In this document: one piece after another, positions 43,444 through 43,688 of the stretch | Numbering within the stretch: position 1 is the first letter of the stretch | Layout of the letters: each line of letters starts with the position of its first letter | NCBI GenBank assembly: GCA_046715235.1 | Contig: JBKJZO010000179.1 | Location: forward strand, 1-43,688 | Length of the DNA stretch: 43,688 nt | Reading direction: 5' to 3' | From: JBKJZO01 sp046715235 | GTDB lineage: Bacteria > Actinomycetota > Actinomycetes > BP-191 | Position numbers and translations under genes: made by a program | The notes under the pieces: model-generated | The model's input: only the letters and a program-made list of their open reading frames with translations | What the model was told of the DNA's origin: nothing | Database searches by the model: none

Positions 43444-43688
43444 ATGGCACAGAGGATTCAAGTCCTGCTTACCTGTGACGTGTGCAGTGACGACACGCCC
43501 GGCACCACCACCGAGCGCTTTGGCTTGGGAAATGCGAGCTACGAGATCGACCTGTGCGACCGGCACGACTCCGAGCTCAAAGACGGCATGGCGACCTTTG
43601 TCGCCGCTGGCCGCCGGTCCGGCGGCGGCGCAGGCGGCCGGCGCACCGGCTCGAGCGGCCGGCGCAGCGGCTCGTCCTCATCGGCCGA
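43444..43688 (+). CDS. lsr2: Lsr2-family nucleoid protein with Cys/His zinc-finger-like motif, partial
   Basis: The frame is open from ATG 43444 to the right edge (81 residues visible). The Lsr2 N-terminal dimerisation domain is clear: 'MAQRIQVLLT', then a Phe-Gly-Leu and 'YEIDL' strand, and the helix ending FVAAGRRS. Unlike classical Lsr2, it carries C11-x2-C14 in the first turn and C38-x2-H41 after YEIDL, a spacing suited to zinc binding. After residue 59 comes a Gly/Arg/Ser-rich linker (repeats of GRR and SG), before the DNA-binding domain expected beyond the window. AAAGG sits about 10 nt upstream. Lsr2 proteins bridge AT-rich DNA and silence acquired genes. Confidence 0.85.
   Translation, partial: MAQRIQVLLTCDVCSDDTPGTTTERFGLGNASYEIDLCDRHDSELKDGMATFVAAGRRSGGGAGGRRTGSSGRRSGSSSSA

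Overview
This window comes from a high-GC actinomycete chromosome. The evidence is very GC-rich coding with many GTG and TTG starts, stop/start overlaps of the ATGA/GTGA type, an Lsr2-family nucleoid protein, and two gene blocks in the order familiar from Actinobacteria: ppa / dacB / zinc metalloprotease / tilS / hpt / ftsH / folE-folP-folB-folK / DUF3180, then DUF2520 / panC / panD / nadB / nadC / coaX / lysS / lsr2. I cannot place it below class level with confidence.

Layout. 1-1.7 kb: the end of a secreted alpha/beta hydrolase, tRNA-Thr(CGU), a small frameshifted membrane-protein gene, a basic 112-aa ORF lying between two related ~82-bp palindromic elements, and a conserved hypothetical overlapping ppa. 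1.7-6.6 kb: ppa (minus), then dacB, a small membrane protein, a HExxH metalloprotease, tilS and hpt. 6.8-12.1 kb: ftsH and a tightly coupled folate operon that includes an NTF2-like gene and a DUF3180 gene. 12.1-16 kb: a small hypothetical, then an osmoprotectant (OpuC-type) ABC transporter whose ATPase gene is divergent from the permease and binding-protein genes. 16-31 kb: a catabolic island with three aldehyde dehydrogenases, an Lrp regulator, two class III aminotransferases, a saccharopine-dehydrogenase-like protein, an FAD amine oxidase, an APC permease, a glutamine-synthetase-like ligase, an SDR and a PuuD-like gamma-glutamyl hydrolase. 31-36.2 kb: a PAS-GGDEF diguanylate cyclase, a stand-alone nuoD next to an NDUFAF7/MidA-type methyltransferase, a frameshifted DUF1579-like gene and an M23 peptidase. 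36.4-43.7 kb: the pantothenate/NAD/CoA operon, lysS, and the start of an unusual cysteine-containing Lsr2.

How the genes fit together. The island encodes every step expected for gamma-glutamylated polyamine catabolism: uptake (APC permease), gamma-glutamylation (GS-like enzyme without the ammonia-site motif of true GS), oxidation (FAD oxidase), aldehyde oxidation (ALDH), hydrolysis to GABA (PuuD-like), then GABA transaminase and a final ALDH toward succinate. It sits between the folate block and the pantothenate block, which are close together in some other actinobacteria.

The points most worth checking are the paired hairpin elements at 656-736 and 1171-1253, the putative zinc-binding Lsr2 at the right edge, the nuoD/methyltransferase pair in which the NuoD arginine equivalent to the mitochondrial methylation site is conserved, three candidate leaderless promoters, and two apparent single-base frameshifts. 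No CRISPR array, insertion sequence, integrase or phage gene was seen.
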